Below are positions 1 to 8,101 of a stretch of DNA of 44,139 nt, in pieces (position 1 is the stretch's first letter; every line of letters starts with the position of its first letter). The notes beneath the pieces are model-generated. The model saw nothing but the letters and a program-made list of their open reading frames with translations, was not told the DNA's origin and did not search any database. The translations under genes and the position numbers were made by a program. This DNA comes from Peptococcaceae bacterium. Lineage in GTDB: Bacteria; Bacillota; Desulfotomaculia; Desulfotomaculales; Desulfocucumaceae. The stretch lies in contig JAILZP010000026.1 of assembly GCA_023512435.1 (NCBI GenBank), positions 1-44,139 of the forward strand. Direction: 5' to 3'.

Positions 1-143
1 GAGCCTAGAGCCGGTTCAGCCGGAGGATCGAAAGCCCGGACTGAAAACCGCACCCCCGGCCCCAAATTTTCATTGTCTGATGGTGCCGCTTTTAGCGGCA
101 TGTGGGTCTGAGTTCTGTGTTCCGAGTTCCGCCGCCGGCCAGC

Positions 144-165
144 GCCGCCCGCAGGGCGGCTTTTT
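144..165 (+). terminator. Rho-independent terminator-like hairpin
   Basis: A 7-bp perfect stem (GCCGCCC / GGGCGGC with a GCA loop) is followed by five T on the plus strand. It would end transcription entering from the left of the window. The rest of 1-163 shows no convincing gene; 108-130 resembles the short GAGTTCTG-type degenerate repeats common between genes in these bacteria. The T-run overlaps the stop codon of the minus-strand gene that follows. Confidence 0.6.
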
Positions 166-1324
166 ACTTCACTTCCGCCTGGCGCTTGGCAGGCGGGGTA
201 TTCCGGCTGACCCTGACCCTGATCACCCCGTCAATGACGACCATGGAAACCCCGGGCAGGTCGCCCGCCTCCACGGCCTTCAGGGCATCCGCGCCCACCG
301 AACCCAGGGGCGCGTCGATGATCACCAGGTCCGCCTCCCTGCCCGGCGCAATGACGGAAGTATTCAGTTCAAAGACCCGGGCGGTATTGCCGGTGGCCAT
401 GGCAAAGGCCTTTTCCGCAGGGATTCCCGACATGGAGGAAAGCTGCACGATGGTTCTCAAAATGCCCAGGGGGATAATCCCCGTGCCGGACGGGGAGTCG
501 TTGCCGATGACGATCCTGTTCAGCTGGCCCTTCTCATTAAGCCGCCTGGCCACGTAATCGGCCACCCTGGGGTTGCCGCACTGCACTATTTCCAAAGGCA
601 GGTCGGACTCATCCACCAGCCTGTCCACTTCCTCCATGGGAATGGCCGTGGTGCCGCCGTTGATATGGGACACCAGGGTGGGGTTGATTTTCAAGACCAT
701 GTCGGCGGTAACCGTGGAGCTGCCGGGTATGGAAGTGCCGCCGGTGTGCATGGCCACCTTCATGCCGTACTTCTTGGCCCACTGAACCATGGGGGCCGCC
801 TCTTCGGGGGCCTTCACGCTGCCGAGGCCCACTTCCCCCACCAGCCAGACCCCCTCTGCCGCCAGTTCGGCGAAGTCTTTTTCCTGCAGCCCCTTTTCCA
901 GGATCAGGGCTCCGGCGTGCACCTTCAGGCCGCAGGGCCTAAAATTCTTATAGGATTTATAGGCCAGAACGGCCAGGGCCTTGGTTCCCGCCGGATCCTT
1001 GGGCCGGCCGGGGGTGTGCGGCTCGCCGGCCGAGATCATGGAGGTCACCCCCCCGTGAACCGAGCTGTCCAGGTAATCCATGGTCTTCTGACGGGGGGTG
1101 AAATCCCCCAGGACGGGGTGGGCGTGGGAATCGATGAGCCCCGGGATGACCGTGGTGCCCGCGGCGTCAACCAGCTGGTCCACCTTCACCCCGTCCAGCA
1201 GTCCGGCGCCGCCGACGGCCTGAATCTTCCCGTCCGCCACCAGGATAGTGTTTCCATTCAGGACGGGGTTGTTGATGTCCCCGCTGACAATGGTTCCTAT
1301 GTTGGTAATGGCCAAGGTAGCCAC
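164..1324 (-). CDS. Enamidase-like metal-dependent amidohydrolase
   Basis: Amidohydrolase-superfamily enzyme of 386 residues. By memory of the family it resembles enamidase of Eubacterium barkeri nicotinate fermentation, which hydrolyses 6-oxo-tetrahydronicotinate to 2-formylglutarate: the length is almost the same, and the N-terminal NIGTIVSGDI, central MHTGGTSIPGSSTVTAD and C-terminal SRNTPPAKR stretches are shared. Metal-binding elements are visible: HxH at His67/His69 (IDSHAH), a Glu in GEVGLG, His in MHTGG, His in SHINGG and Asp in GNDSPSG. The GTG start gives the same N-terminal length as the E. barkeri enzyme; a TTG three codons inside with a nearer AAAGGTGG is possible. It lies 211 bp downstream of the aldehyde dehydrogenase on the same strand and may share its sigma-54 promoter. 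No other nicotinate genes are in the window, so the substrate could be another cyclic enamide or amide. Confidence 0.75.
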   Translation of the reverse strand: MATLAITNIGTIVSGDINNPVLNGNTILVADGKIQAVGGAGLLDGVKVDQLVDAAGTTVIPGLIDSHAHPVLGDFTPRQKTMDYLDSSVHGGVTSMISAGEPHTPGRPKDPAGTKALAVLAYKSYKNFRPCGLKVHAGALILEKGLQEKDFAELAAEGVWLVGEVGLGSVKAPEEAAPMVQWAKKYGMKVAMHTGGTSIPGSSTVTADMVLKINPTLVSHINGGTTAIPMEEVDRLVDESDLPLEIVQCGNPRVADYVARRLNEKGQLNRIVIGNDSPSGTGIIPLGILRTIVQLSSMSGIPAEKAFAMATGNTARVFELNTSVIAPGREADLVIIDAPLGSVGADALKAVEAGDLPGVSMVVIDGVIRVRVSRNTPPAKRQAEVK

Positions 1325-1535
1325 CTTTCCACCATCTCCCTTCAGCTAATCTTAAATAGCCGCCTCCGCCCCCACCGACCCCGTCAGATGAGAGATCCCA
1401 CCCGCTCGCCGCAACGCGGAAGATGAAAAATACAGGATGCTTCAGAACCGGGGGAGGTGTCTAAATCCGGCAACATAGGACGGCAATAACTGCAGCAAAC
1501 AGAATTTATCTCACAACTGAGTGCCGGCCGCCGGT

Positions 1536-3035
1536 TCACCACACAAAGCTGTCGTCCTTGCTCAAATCGATGGACTTAAGCCACTGGCAGACCACAACTT
1601 TCTTATCGGTATAGAAATCAACGGCATCGGCCGCGCGGCCCCGGGTGGACCCGAAACCTGATATCTTCCTGCCGCCCACCGGATAGAAGGCTATGGGGGC
1701 AGGTGTGCCTATGTTGACGCCCACCTGGCCGGTATTGACCCGGCGGATGAATTCCCGGGCATATTTTCCGGTTTCGGTGTAGATGACGGCGGTATGGCCG
1801 TACTTATTACGGTCTATGATGGAGATGGCCTCGCCGAGATCCTTGACCTTTTTCAGGCACCGTACAGGGCCGAAGACCTCCTCCTCAAAGATGCGCATGC
1901 CCGGTTCGGCCTCGAAAATGGTGGGGCCCAGGAAGCACCCGTTGGGATAACCCTCCACCCTGGCGTTCCTGCCGTCCATGAGAAGCTTGGCCCCTTCCCG
2001 GACGCCGTTTTCAATTTCCTTTAAAATCCCGTTCAGGTGCTCCCTGTCCACCACCGGGCCCAGGGTGACACCGGGGTCGAATCCGTAGCCCAGCTTCAGT
2101 TTCCGGGCCGCCTCCAGGAATTTCTCCTTGAATTCTTCGTAAATCGACTCCACCACCAGCACGTTTGACCCGGCAAAGCACCTTTCCCCGACATGGCCGA
2201 AGCAGGAGTTTATAATATTGCGGATGACCCCCCCGTCAAGCTGGGCGTCTTCCATCACCACCAGGTGGTTCTTGGCGCCTCCCTGGCACTGGGCCCTCTT
2301 GCCGTGGGCACAGGCAGCCTGATAGATTTTCAGCCCGGCGGACGATGAACCCACAAAGGTGACTCCGGCCACGTCGGGATGGGTGATCAGCCTGTTCCCG
2401 GCTTCCGAACCGCTGCCGTTAACGACATTGACCACTCCCTTGGGAAAACCGCACTCTTCAACCAGCCTGGCGATTTCGATCATGGTGTTGGGGCAGTACT
2501 TGCTGGGCTTCACCACTACAGTGTTGCCGCAGGCCACGGCCCAGACAAAGTAGGAGGCGATCATGGCCGGGAAGTTGAAGGGAGGCAGAATGGCGAACAC
2601 GCCCAGGGGCTCCCTTATGTAGTACTCGTCCACTCCGCCGGCGATATCCTCGGTGTATGAACCCCTCATGGTTTCGGTTACCGTGCAGGCGTCCTCCACG
2701 TACTCCAGGCAGCGCCCCATTTCCTGCAGCGATTCTTCGAAGGTCTTGCCGTGCTCGGTGGTGATTACCTTCGCCAGTTCCTTGGCGCGCTCCTCCATCT
2801 TGTAACGCAGTTTGTACATCAGCTTGACCCGTCTGGGAATAGGGGTTGTTCTCCATCCCCAGAAAGCCTTCTTAGCTGCTTCCACCGCCGCGTCCACCTC
2901 TTCCGGCAGCGATAGCGGATACAACGAAATGACCTCATCCGTGGCCGGGTTCCTGATTTCCAGGAATTCTTTCGTTTTTGACGGAACCCATTCGCCGTCG
3001 ATGTAATTCTTCAGTACCGGGGTCCCTGACTGCAC
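1536..3035 (-). CDS. mmsA: CoA-acylating aldehyde dehydrogenase, methylmalonate-semialdehyde dehydrogenase family
   Basis: NAD-dependent aldehyde dehydrogenase of 499 residues. The catalytic Cys is about residue 286 in GERCFAGS. The position where hydrolytic aldehyde dehydrogenases carry the general-base Glu reads AKNH (Asn about 256), typical of the methylmalonate-semialdehyde dehydrogenase group, which releases an acyl-CoA instead of a free acid. The cofactor fold is seen in the FNFPAMIASYFVWAVACGNT and TFVGSSSAG stretches. The frame opens three codons earlier at a GTG (3044), but that codon overlaps the AGAAGGAG ribosome binding site; the GTG at 3035 is 8 nt downstream of it and is preferred. 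A strong -24/-12 promoter and paired dyad sites lie upstream, so a sigma-54 activator, most simply the adjacent one, should control it. Likely role: conversion of a semialdehyde (methylmalonate semialdehyde or related) to propionyl-CoA or acetyl-CoA. The exact substrate is inferred only. Confidence 0.85.
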   Translation of the reverse strand: MQSGTPVLKNYIDGEWVPSKTKEFLEIRNPATDEVISLYPLSLPEEVDAAVEAAKKAFWGWRTTPIPRRVKLMYKLRYKMEERAKELAKVITTEHGKTFEESLQEMGRCLEYVEDACTVTETMRGSYTEDIAGGVDEYYIREPLGVFAILPPFNFPAMIASYFVWAVACGNTVVVKPSKYCPNTMIEIARLVEECGFPKGVVNVVNGSGSEAGNRLITHPDVAGVTFVGSSSAGLKIYQAACAHGKRAQCQGGAKNHLVVMEDAQLDGGVIRNIINSCFGHVGERCFAGSNVLVVESIYEEFKEKFLEAARKLKLGYGFDPGVTLGPVVDREHLNGILKEIENGVREGAKLLMDGRNARVEGYPNGCFLGPTIFEAEPGMRIFEEEVFGPVRCLKKVKDLGEAISIIDRNKYGHTAVIYTETGKYAREFIRRVNTGQVGVNIGTPAPIAFYPVGGRKISGFGSTRGRAADAVDFYTDKKVVVCQWLKSIDLSKDDSFVW

Positions 3036-3113
3036 TGCAACCACTCCTTCTGAGTCATTAAGACTATTTTGCTGTTTTAGCTATCGCAAAATTTGAACTT
3101 GTCTGAGATAGCT

Positions 3114-3130
3114 CGCAAAAAATATGCCAA
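3114..3130 (-). promoter_or_regulatory. Sigma-54 (-24/-12) promoter of the aldehyde dehydrogenase
   Basis: The minus strand reads TTGGCATATTTTTTGCG, with GG at -24, GC at -12 and the correct 5-nt gap between TGGCAT and TTGC. It fits the YTGGCACRNNNNTTGCW consensus. The start of transcription would be near 3103, about 68 nt before the GTG start. Confidence 0.8.
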
Positions 3131-3189
3131 TTAAAACAGATAAGCTACTCGCCGCTGATCCACGGGCAAATAGCTTTCCCCCGCCATAA

Positions 3190-3239
3190 TGTCTCAGGCG
3201 TGATACAATCAACTGGATCACATCTGAGACAATGTATCA
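3190..3239 (-). promoter_or_regulatory. Probable upstream activator sites for a sigma-54 enhancer-binding protein
   Basis: Two mirrored composite sites are visible on the plus strand: TGTCTCA-N4-TGATACA at 3190-3207 and its inverted form TGAGACA-N-TGTATCA at 3225-3239. They lie about 60-110 bp upstream of the -24 element on the minus strand, the usual place for activator sites. Related single copies (GTCTGAGATA at 3101-3110 and TTGAGATA at 3243-3250) flank the region. Binding by the neighbouring activator (3252-4730) is inferred. Confidence 0.6.
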
Positions 3240-3251
3240 TCCTTGAGATAG

Positions 3252-4730
3252 TTATCTTCTTCTTATCCCGTATTTGCGCATCTTCCTGGCCAGGGTGGCC
3301 CTGCTGATGCCCAGGCTTTTGGCGGCGCCGGCGGTGCTCCGGCTGTTCTGCAGAACGTTAAGGATGACGCTCTTTTCGGTTTCCCTGAGGACCTCCTGGA
3401 TGCCCAGGCCTTTGGGCAAATGTTTACCATCAGCCTGCCGGGCCTCCGGGGCGGGTATTTCCAGGGGGAATTCCTCGGCCCCCAGTATATTTCCCTTGCC
3501 GGTAACCACCATTCTCTCCACCACATTTACCAGCTCCCGGACGTTCCCCGGCCAGTGGTAGTTCTCCATAACGTCTATAAGCTCGGCCGAGAGCACCTTT
3601 TCAAATCCGTACCTGCGGTTGAAGTGCCGCACGTAGTGCTGGGCCAGGGCCACGATGTCCTCCTTCCGCTCGCGCAGGGGCGGCACCTTCAGGGGCACCA
3701 CGTTCAGCCTGTAGTAGAGGTCTTCCCGGAAACGCCCCTGACTGACCAACTCCTGCAAATCCCTGTTGCTGGCGGCGATGACCCGCACATCCACCCTTAC
3801 CTCCCTGGTGCTGCCTATCCTCTTGAACTCCTTCTCCTGGAGCACCCGTAGCAGCTTGACCTGCAGGTCCAGGGGCAGTTCCCCCACCTCGTCCAGGAAA
3901 ATACTGCCGCCGTCGGCCAGCTCAAACAGCCCCGGTCTCCCCTCCCTGGCGGCCCCGGTAAAGGCGCCGTACTCGTAGCCGAAGAGCTCGGACTCCAGCA
4001 AATCCCTGGGAATGGCCCCGCAGTTCACCTTAATGAAGGATTTTTCCGACCTGCGGGGACTGGCCCGGTGCAGTAAAGTGGCCACCACCTCTTTGCCGGA
4101 CCCGGACTCGCCCGTGATAAGCACCGTAGTGTCCACGGCGGCCAGCCTGCGGGCCAGGTCCAGGATGTCCAGCATCTTCCTGCTCCTGACCACGATGTCT
4201 TCCTTCTGCATCTGGGCGATGCGCATGTCCGTCAGCTCCGCCTGGTACCCCCCGGCCAGCTTCTGGGACTGCCTTAAGCGCTCCTTCAGGGCGTACAGCT
4301 CGGTGACGTCGTGGCTGGTCACCACCACCATTTCCACCCGGCCGTCCTCCCCCATCACCGGCACCCCGGTGGTCAGGCACCTTACCCCCGTCCTGACCTC
4401 CTGCATTATGGCCAGCGGCTGTCCGGTGGCCAGCACCCTGGCGGAGACATTGGTATTGAATATCCCTTCTTTTACCAGGTCATTGACGTTCTTACCCACG
4501 TAATCCCCTGCGGACAGGTTGTAAAGCTTCTGCATGGCCGGGTTGGAGGACACTATCTTCCCGCTCCGGTCCACAATGCTGATCCCGTCGTGGCAGTGTT
4601 CGAACACCGCCTCCAGTTCCCGCAGGCGCTTTTTCACCTGGTTCAGCTCTTCCAGGGCGGATTTCAATTTCATTTCCATGCCGCTCAAATCCACACCCCC
4701 TTGGAGACGCCGGACAGTGACACTTTTCAT
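3252..4730 (-). CDS. PAS-domain sigma-54-dependent transcriptional activator
   Basis: Enhancer-binding protein of 492 residues. Order: a short coiled region (about 18-42), a PAS sensory domain (about 40-150), a linker helix, an AAA+ domain (about 178-410) and a Fis-type helix-turn-helix (about 455-490). Walker A is GESGSGKE (207-214), the sigma-54 contact loop is a canonical GAFTGA (255-260) and Walker B is GGSIFLDE (about 274-281); DLYYRLNV and HWPGNVREL complete the signature. There is no receiver domain, so activity is probably set by a small molecule through PAS. Its ATG overlaps the stop of the upstream unknown gene by 4 nt (ATGA), indicating translational coupling. Downstream is a sigma-54 promoter with dyad sites in front of the aldehyde dehydrogenase, its likely target; the divergent -24/-12 promoter at 6209 may be another. 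Confidence 0.93.
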   Translation of the reverse strand: MKSVTVRRLQGGVDLSGMEMKLKSALEELNQVKKRLRELEAVFEHCHDGISIVDRSGKIVSSNPAMQKLYNLSAGDYVGKNVNDLVKEGIFNTNVSARVLATGQPLAIMQEVRTGVRCLTTGVPVMGEDGRVEMVVVTSHDVTELYALKERLRQSQKLAGGYQAELTDMRIAQMQKEDIVVRSRKMLDILDLARRLAAVDTTVLITGESGSGKEVVATLLHRASPRRSEKSFIKVNCGAIPRDLLESELFGYEYGAFTGAAREGRPGLFELADGGSIFLDEVGELPLDLQVKLLRVLQEKEFKRIGSTREVRVDVRVIAASNRDLQELVSQGRFREDLYYRLNVVPLKVPPLRERKEDIVALAQHYVRHFNRRYGFEKVLSAELIDVMENYHWPGNVRELVNVVERMVVTGKGNILGAEEFPLEIPAPEARQADGKHLPKGLGIQEVLRETEKSVILNVLQNSRSTAGAAKSLGISRATLARKMRKYGIRRR

Positions 4731-5791
4731 GATTTCTGAGGATCAAGCATGAGGACGTCGCAGGTGAAGATGACCAGGCCCAAAAGCAGCCTCCCGCCCT
4801 CAAAAACGGAATCAAAATCCTCCCTTTTCCCGTCGGCGGAAACAAACTTTTCTATCCGGGACGCAATGTCCTTAAGATGCGACAGAAGGTTCTCCTTTTG
4901 AGCTCCCCCGGATCTTTCAGAAATATAGGAGGCGATCCGGTCGAGGCAGTCGTCGGAAAACATCCCCCCGCTCCCTCCGGAGGGTGAAAGCCTGCCGGCA
5001 AGGCTTTCAAGCATTTTACGGCATGCCGCGGCAGCCCTGGCGATACCCCCGGGATTATCCAGGTCTTCAAATTCGAGCAATGTGCCGTGCATCCTGTCGT
5101 ACAAATCAGGCGCCAGGTCCGTCAGCCTCAGCATTACCTGGTCGGCCACCAGGTTCAGATGGTCGTAAAGCATGGTGGACAGGTCGGCCACCCGGGAGGC
5201 GTGCTCGTAGGAGCTGTAGCCGTCCAGAATGGTGTGGGGGACAGACATTTCCTCGAAGGTGATGCTGCTGAAGGGCAGATCGTCCCGGAAGTTCACCGCC
5301 AGCGCCTGGTCCCACTCGTCATCCGAACCGATGGAATAAAAAAGGCGCAGGTCCCTGCCGGTTATCCTGTACAGGGGAATAAGCGACGCGCCGTACAATA
5401 CCCAGTGCACGGGGTTGGCTTCATGAATCTGCTGCGCCCCGATATACGTCTCATCGTTCAGCAGGGCTTCGTGAAGCACGTCCCGCAGCCTTGAACCCAT
5501 CCCCTCGAAGGCCACCACGAAGACCTTCTTGTTGTAAAGGATGTTCATGAAGTCCGGACGCAGCGACTGCCAGACCGGGCGCGGGGGCGTGAAAAATCCG
5601 CGCCAGATTTCCTCGCGGTTCTTTTTGTCCTTCAGGTAGTCCAGGGCAACAATATCACCGGTAAAAACCTTGAGGTGAAGGTTGGCGGTATCCTGCCGGA
5701 GCAGCTGGCGGAATACCTCCTTGATCACGGGCAGCCCGTCGTACCGGTCAAACCTTTCGTGGTCGGCGTCAAAATGAAAGGCTACTTTCAT
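4727..5791 (-). CDS. Unrecognised 354-residue protein coupled to a sigma-54 activator
   Basis: I do not recognise the family. The product is soluble-looking, acidic and mixed alpha/beta, starting MKVAFHFDADHERFDRYDGLP, without a signal peptide or membrane segment. The C-terminal third (about 255-335) is mainly helical, with a Gly/Ser-rich linker at about 268-275 (LSPSGGSGGM). There is a good ribosome binding site: a GGGAGGGATAT block present twice in tandem just before the ATG. The stop overlaps the start of the PAS/sigma-54 activator gene, so the two are made together; it may serve signalling or the same catabolic function. The reading frame is intact and codon use matches the neighbours, so it is a genuine gene. 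Confidence 0.75.
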   Translation of the reverse strand: MKVAFHFDADHERFDRYDGLPVIKEVFRQLLRQDTANLHLKVFTGDIVALDYLKDKKNREEIWRGFFTPPRPVWQSLRPDFMNILYNKKVFVVAFEGMGSRLRDVLHEALLNDETYIGAQQIHEANPVHWVLYGASLIPLYRITGRDLRLFYSIGSDDEWDQALAVNFRDDLPFSSITFEEMSVPHTILDGYSSYEHASRVADLSTMLYDHLNLVADQVMLRLTDLAPDLYDRMHGTLLEFEDLDNPGGIARAAAACRKMLESLAGRLSPSGGSGGMFSDDCLDRIASYISERSGGAQKENLLSHLKDIASRIEKFVSADGKREDFDSVFEGGRLLLGLVIFTCDVLMLDPQKS

Positions 5792-6044
5792 TATATCCCT
5801 CCCGATATCCCTCCCGCGGCATTTTACCTGATCCGATTGCCCTATGATTCCATTCTGCCCTGGGCGGCCGCCGGGTCGGAATCGTACACTTCACGGTACC
5901 TCTCATGGAAAACCACCTTCATTCCTGATTCCCCCGTTTTTGCCTATTTTGCCGGACCGCAAAACATATTGCTAGCCATGGTTTTGTAACTATTAAAACA
6001 GCTATGTCCAGCATGTGTCAATGATCAAGGAAACGCATGCCCGG

Positions 6045-6102
6045 CTGCGGAGGAATTCTCCGGCAGTCTTCGGCGGCAGCCGGCACGGCTGTACATGTGT
6101 AC
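6045..6102 (+). promoter_or_regulatory. Candidate activator-binding dyads upstream of a sigma-54 promoter
   Basis: The 583-bp gap 5792-6374 between divergent genes contains two dyads: CTGCGGAG-N5-CTCCGGCAG at 6045-6066 and the palindrome GTACATGTGTAC at 6091-6102, followed by GTAATACATTAC at 6104-6115. They lie about 95-165 bp upstream of the -24 element at 6209, the normal range for enhancer sites. None matches the TGTCTCA/TGATACA sites near 3200, so the binding protein is uncertain. I see no gene in the gap. Confidence 0.4.
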
Positions 6103-6208
6103 GTAATACATTACAAATGTTTTAACTTCTATACACCCCGGGCCGGACCGGTATCCGGCTATACTCCCCGGTGGGCTTGATTTTCAGGGCTCATTCTCCT
6201 CAACACCG

Positions 6209-6225
6209 CTGGCACGTTTATTGCG
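6209..6225 (+). promoter_or_regulatory. Sigma-54 (-24/-12) promoter of the acyl-CoA operon
   Basis: CTGGCACGTTTATTGCG is an almost perfect match to the YTGGCACRNNNNTTGCW consensus with correct spacing. Transcription would start near 6237, giving a leader of about 140 nt before the ATG at 6375. It drives the carboxyltransferase, hydratase, lyase-like and acyl-CoA dehydrogenase genes. Confidence 0.85.
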
Positions 6226-6374
6226 ATAAAACAATGTTTGAAATGAGAAAACATTCCGAAAGCATTTTGCCGCAAGGGCAGGGACCGGCCCTTTCAGCTC
6301 CGGCGGCTGATGGCGGGCGGCCGCCGTTCAGGCCGCCCGGGGCCGGCATCATATAAGGAGGGGATGCATCTGTC

Positions 6375-7919
6375 ATGGAGGAGAACAATTTCAAGACCCT
6401 GTACGCCGAAATGAAGAAAAAGGAAGAAGAAATTCTTAAGGGAGGACATCCCAAGTATCACGAAAGCAACGCCAAGAAGGGAAAAATGTTTGCCCGGGAA
6501 AGGGTCCGCCTGCTGCTGGACCCCGACACCTTCGTGGAGGACGGATTCTGGGCCAACAACCTGGCCGGGGACCTGCCCGCCGACGGGGTGGTGACCGGAC
6601 TGGGCAAGATACACGGGCGGACTGTCTGCGTAATGGCCAACGACTCCACCATCAAGGCCGGGTCCTGGGGCTGGCGGACGGTGGAAAAAATAGTCCGCAT
6701 CCAGGAAACGGCCATCGACATGATGGTGCCCATGATCTACCTGGTGGACTCGGCCGGGGCCCGCATAACCGACCAGATCGAGATGTTCCCCGGCCGGCGG
6801 GGGGCCGGGAGAATTTTTTACAACGAGGTCAAGATGTCCGGCATGATCCCCCAAATCTGCCTGCTGTTCGGGCCTTCGGCCGCCGGCGGGGCATACATTC
6901 CCGCCTTCTGCGACGTTGTGTTCATGGTGGACGGAAACGCCAGCATGTACCTGGGGTCGCCCCGCATGGCCGAAATGGTAATCTTTGAAAAGGTAACCCT
7001 GGAAGAAATGGGCGGCGCCCGCATGCACTGCACCGTAAGCGGCTGCGGCGATCTCCTGGCGGCCACCGAGGAGGAGGCCATCACCGCCTGCCGCAAGTAT
7101 CTCACTTACTTCCCCCAGAACTACCGGGAAAAGCCGGCCGTCACCGGAGCGGCACCCCCCGTCCCGGGCAGGGAAATAGAGGAGATTGTACCCCTCAATG
7201 AAAACATGCCCTTCGACATGTACGAGCTGATCTTCCGCCTCATCGACCAAGACAGCTGGTTTGAAATCAAAAAGCTGTTCGCCGCCGAGCTGATCACCGG
7301 CCTGGCCCGCATCGGCGGCCGGGTGGTGGGGATCCTGGCCAATCAGTCCATGGAGAAGGGCGGGGTTCTGTTCGTGGATTCCGCGGACAAGGCGGCCCGG
7401 TTCATGAACCTCTGCGACGCCTTCAACATCCCGCTCCTCTTCCTGATGGACGTGCCCGGATTCATGATCGGCAAGAACGTGGAACGCCAGGGGATTATCC
7501 GCCACGGGGCCAAGATGATTTCGGCCATGTCCGAGGCCACGGTGCCCAAGATCTCCGTGGTGGTCCGGAAGGCGTACGGAGCGGGGCTCTACGCCATGTG
7601 CGGCCCGGCCTTCGAACCCGACTGCTGCATGGCCCTGCCCACCGCCCAAATCGCCGTCATGGGCCCCGAGGCTGCGGTAAACGCGGTATTTGAAAACAAG
7701 ATCATGGCCCTGCCTCCGGAGGAAAGGCCGGCCTTTGTGGAGCAAAAACGGCTGGAATACAAGAAGGACATCGACATTTACCGCCTGGCCTCGGAGCTGG
7801 TGGTGGACCAGATCATCAGCGGCAAGGACCTGCGCGGTGAGCTGATCAAGCGTTTTGACATGTATGACTCCAAGGACCAGCCCTTCACCCGGCGCAAGCA
7901 CCCGGTATATCCGGTTTAA
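6375..7919 (+). CDS. Biotin-dependent acyl-CoA carboxylase, carboxyltransferase (beta) subunit
   Basis: Carboxyltransferase of 514 residues with two crotonase-like halves: an N-terminal half holding VDSAGARITDQ and FGPSAAGGAYIPAFCD (about 120-185), and a C-terminal half with LFLMDVPGFMIGKNVERQG and KAYGAGLYAMCGPAFEPD (about 350-420). It would transfer carboxylate between biotin on a carrier protein and an acyl-CoA such as methylcrotonyl-, propionyl- or glutaconyl-CoA. The length and the following hydratase and lyase-like genes resemble Bacillus YngE (methylcrotonyl-CoA carboxylase). Biotin carboxylase and biotin carrier genes are absent here and must lie elsewhere, or the protein works in a decarboxylase or transcarboxylase. 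The ATG has AAGGAGGGG about 11 nt upstream. First gene of the operon under the promoter at 6209. The substrate is not decidable by eye. Confidence 0.9.
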   Translation: MEENNFKTLYAEMKKKEEEILKGGHPKYHESNAKKGKMFARERVRLLLDPDTFVEDGFWANNLAGDLPADGVVTGLGKIHGRTVCVMANDSTIKAGSWGWRTVEKIVRIQETAIDMMVPMIYLVDSAGARITDQIEMFPGRRGAGRIFYNEVKMSGMIPQICLLFGPSAAGGAYIPAFCDVVFMVDGNASMYLGSPRMAEMVIFEKVTLEEMGGARMHCTVSGCGDLLAATEEEAITACRKYLTYFPQNYREKPAVTGAAPPVPGREIEEIVPLNENMPFDMYELIFRLIDQDSWFEIKKLFAAELITGLARIGGRVVGILANQSMEKGGVLFVDSADKAARFMNLCDAFNIPLLFLMDVPGFMIGKNVERQGIIRHGAKMISAMSEATVPKISVVVRKAYGAGLYAMCGPAFEPDCCMALPTAQIAVMGPEAAVNAVFENKIMALPPEERPAFVEQKRLEYKKDIDIYRLASELVVDQIISGKDLRGELIKRFDMYDSKDQPFTRRKHPVYPV

Positions 7920-7926
7920 TTGACCT

Positions 7927-8070
7927 GAAAAAAGCTACTAGCCGCTAGCTGCTAGCTACCAGCTACTAGCTGTTACTTTTGGCACACCTGAATTCATCTG
8001 TCATTTTTGTCCCCTGATGTTGCCGCATTTAAAAGCTAGCGGCTAGTAGCTAGAAGCTAAAAGCTTTTTC
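7927..8070. repeat. Long inverted repeat built from AGCTACTAGC-like units inside an operon
   Basis: The gap between the carboxyltransferase and hydratase genes has a perfect 18-bp inverted pair: AGCTACTAGCCGCTAGCT (7933-7950) and its complement (8034-8051). The outer arms extend it (GAAAAAAGCT near 7928 against AGCTTTTTC at 8062-8070). Further CTAGCT/AGCTACTAGC copies follow the left arm to 7971. The loop is about 83 nt. It could form a strong RNA structure within the operon transcript or be a relic of a small mobile repeat. It has no coding potential. Confidence 0.8.
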
Positions 8071-8101
8071 CTAATCCCTGCCTGTAAAGGAGGTAGTCGA
8101 T

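Noticed and set aside
80..1426. 448-codon plus-strand open frame opposite the enamidase-like gene
   Set aside because: Composition is shadow-like and the minus strand carries a conserved amidohydrolase with its metal ligands.
6294..7901. 535-codon minus-strand open frame opposite the carboxyltransferase
   Set aside because: Low-complexity His/Gly-rich translation, no ribosome binding site, fully explained as the shadow of a conserved gene.
7979..7996. TTGGCACACCTG as a fourth sigma-54 promoter before the hydratase gene
   Set aside because: The GC element at the required distance is missing (AATTC in place of TTGC).
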